From Spirochaetaceae bacterium (GTDB lineage Bacteria; Spirochaetota; Spirochaetia; Treponematales; Breznakiellaceae): a DNA stretch of 6,831 nt. The position numbers and the translations under genes were made by a program. The notes below the pieces were generated by a model. That model was not told where the DNA came from and made no database searches. It worked only from the letters and a program-made list of their open reading frames with translations. Shown one piece after another: positions 6,643-6,831 of the stretch. Position 1 is the stretch's first letter; every line of letters begins with the position of its first letter. Where the stretch lies: contig JAITHF010000072.1 in assembly GCA_031280115.1 (NCBI GenBank), forward strand, positions 1-6,831, written 5' to 3'.

Positions 6643-6666
6643 CCCCCTGCGCATCCGGAGGCTGTT
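6641..6666 (+). terminator. Weak hairpin after the hydrolase gene, possible terminator
   Basis: AGCCCCC (6641-6647, starting within the TAG stop) pairs with GGAGGCT (6657-6663) in six of seven positions around a 9-nt loop. Only GTTT follows, so intrinsic termination would be inefficient. The hairpins at 6670-6726 may contribute. Confidence 0.35.
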
Positions 6667-6831
6667 TCACACCCTGCGGGTGATTCACGTGATTCCTGCG
6701 GCGGGAGGGTTTGCCCCCTGCGGGGGATTCAGGTGCTTCTCGCGGCGATAGGGTTTGCGGGTTTAGTCACAACCCTGAAGGATGCGCCTCAGCGGACGTC
6801 GATAGCGCACGGGCGCAGCGCAGGAAGCCTT
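6643..6831. other. Right-end region without a supportable gene
   Basis: Apart from the hairpins and the 44-bp repeat, I see an inverted repeat AGGGTT (6750-6755) / AACCCT (6771-6776) and a GC-rich tail. The hydrolase frame stays open after its TAG to the window edge (63 codons), but no good start or ribosome site is present and the 44-bp repeat is read in two frames. A weak GTG at 6733 would give a peptide beginning MLLAAIGFAGLV that leaves the window; I do not call it. The region may be the left part of a repeat-rich intergenic element continuing beyond 6831. Confidence 0.4.
6670..6757. repeat. Imperfect 44-bp tandem repeat, each unit headed by a small hairpin
   Basis: Unit 1 (6670-6713) and unit 2 (6714-6757) align without gaps: CACCCTGCGGGTGATTCACG against CCCCCTGCGGGGGATTCAGG, and both close with AGGGTTTG after a GCGGCG core. 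Each opens with a 5-bp stem and TGC loop: CACCC/GGGTG (6670-6682) and CCCCC/GGGGG (6714-6726). The second base pair is A-T in one and C-G in the other, a compensatory change. The period is not a multiple of three, which argues against a protein repeat. Confidence 0.75.

Noticed and set aside
6061..6654. Long minus-strand open frame opposite the hydrolase (197 codons)
   Set aside because: It is antisense to a gene with a complete catalytic triad, its composition (many R, P, H) is typical of a shadow frame in GC-rich DNA, and no ribosome site is seen.
6763..6831. Minus-strand frame ending with a stop at 6763-6765, as the tail of a gene entering from the right
   Set aside because: Only 22 codons are visible, with no recognisable motif; cannot be distinguished from chance.

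Overview
The window is GC-rich bacterial DNA (mid-to-high 50s percent by eye) with five protein genes. The protein make-up would fit a spirochaete of the Treponema group: an exported beta-propeller/HEAT protein beside an RlmD-type methyltransferase, and a LarA-family racemase beside a GlcD-type flavoprotein. That assignment is inference and weak; no rRNA, tRNA or clade-specific marker is present to settle it.

Layout. Bases 2-1006 (+) hold the C-terminal two-thirds of an FAD-linked 2-hydroxyacid dehydrogenase whose start lies left of the window. A strong GC hairpin follows (1018-1050), then a second perfect dyad (1071-1093) in an AT-rich leader. Next is a complete LarA-family nickel-dependent racemase (1137-2423, +) with every active-site residue I could place. 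Between larA and the next, convergent gene lies a tandem repeat of about 77 bp (2411-2597) that runs into the 3' ends of both genes. Bases 2573-4318 (-) encode an exported beta-propeller protein with C-terminal HEAT repeats. It follows the iron-sulfur RlmD-type rRNA methyltransferase (4336-5487, -) by 17 nt, so the two look like one operon. A 54-bp divergent spacer separates that operon from an alpha/beta hydrolase of the monoacylglycerol lipase type (5542-6642, +). The last 189 bases contain no gene I can support; they hold hairpins and an imperfect 44-bp repeat with a compensatory base change.

Function. The first two genes make sense together: a racemase interconverts the enantiomers of a short 2-hydroxyacid, probably lactate, and the flavoenzyme oxidises one enantiomer (usually D) to the 2-oxoacid. 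The maturation genes for the LarA cofactor (larB, larC, larE) are not in the window. The other three genes have no evident link to this pair or, beyond co-transcription, to each other. I see no convincing new multi-gene system. The most unusual material is non-coding: the repeat at the convergent junction, the phased dyad before larA, and the hairpin repeat at the right end.
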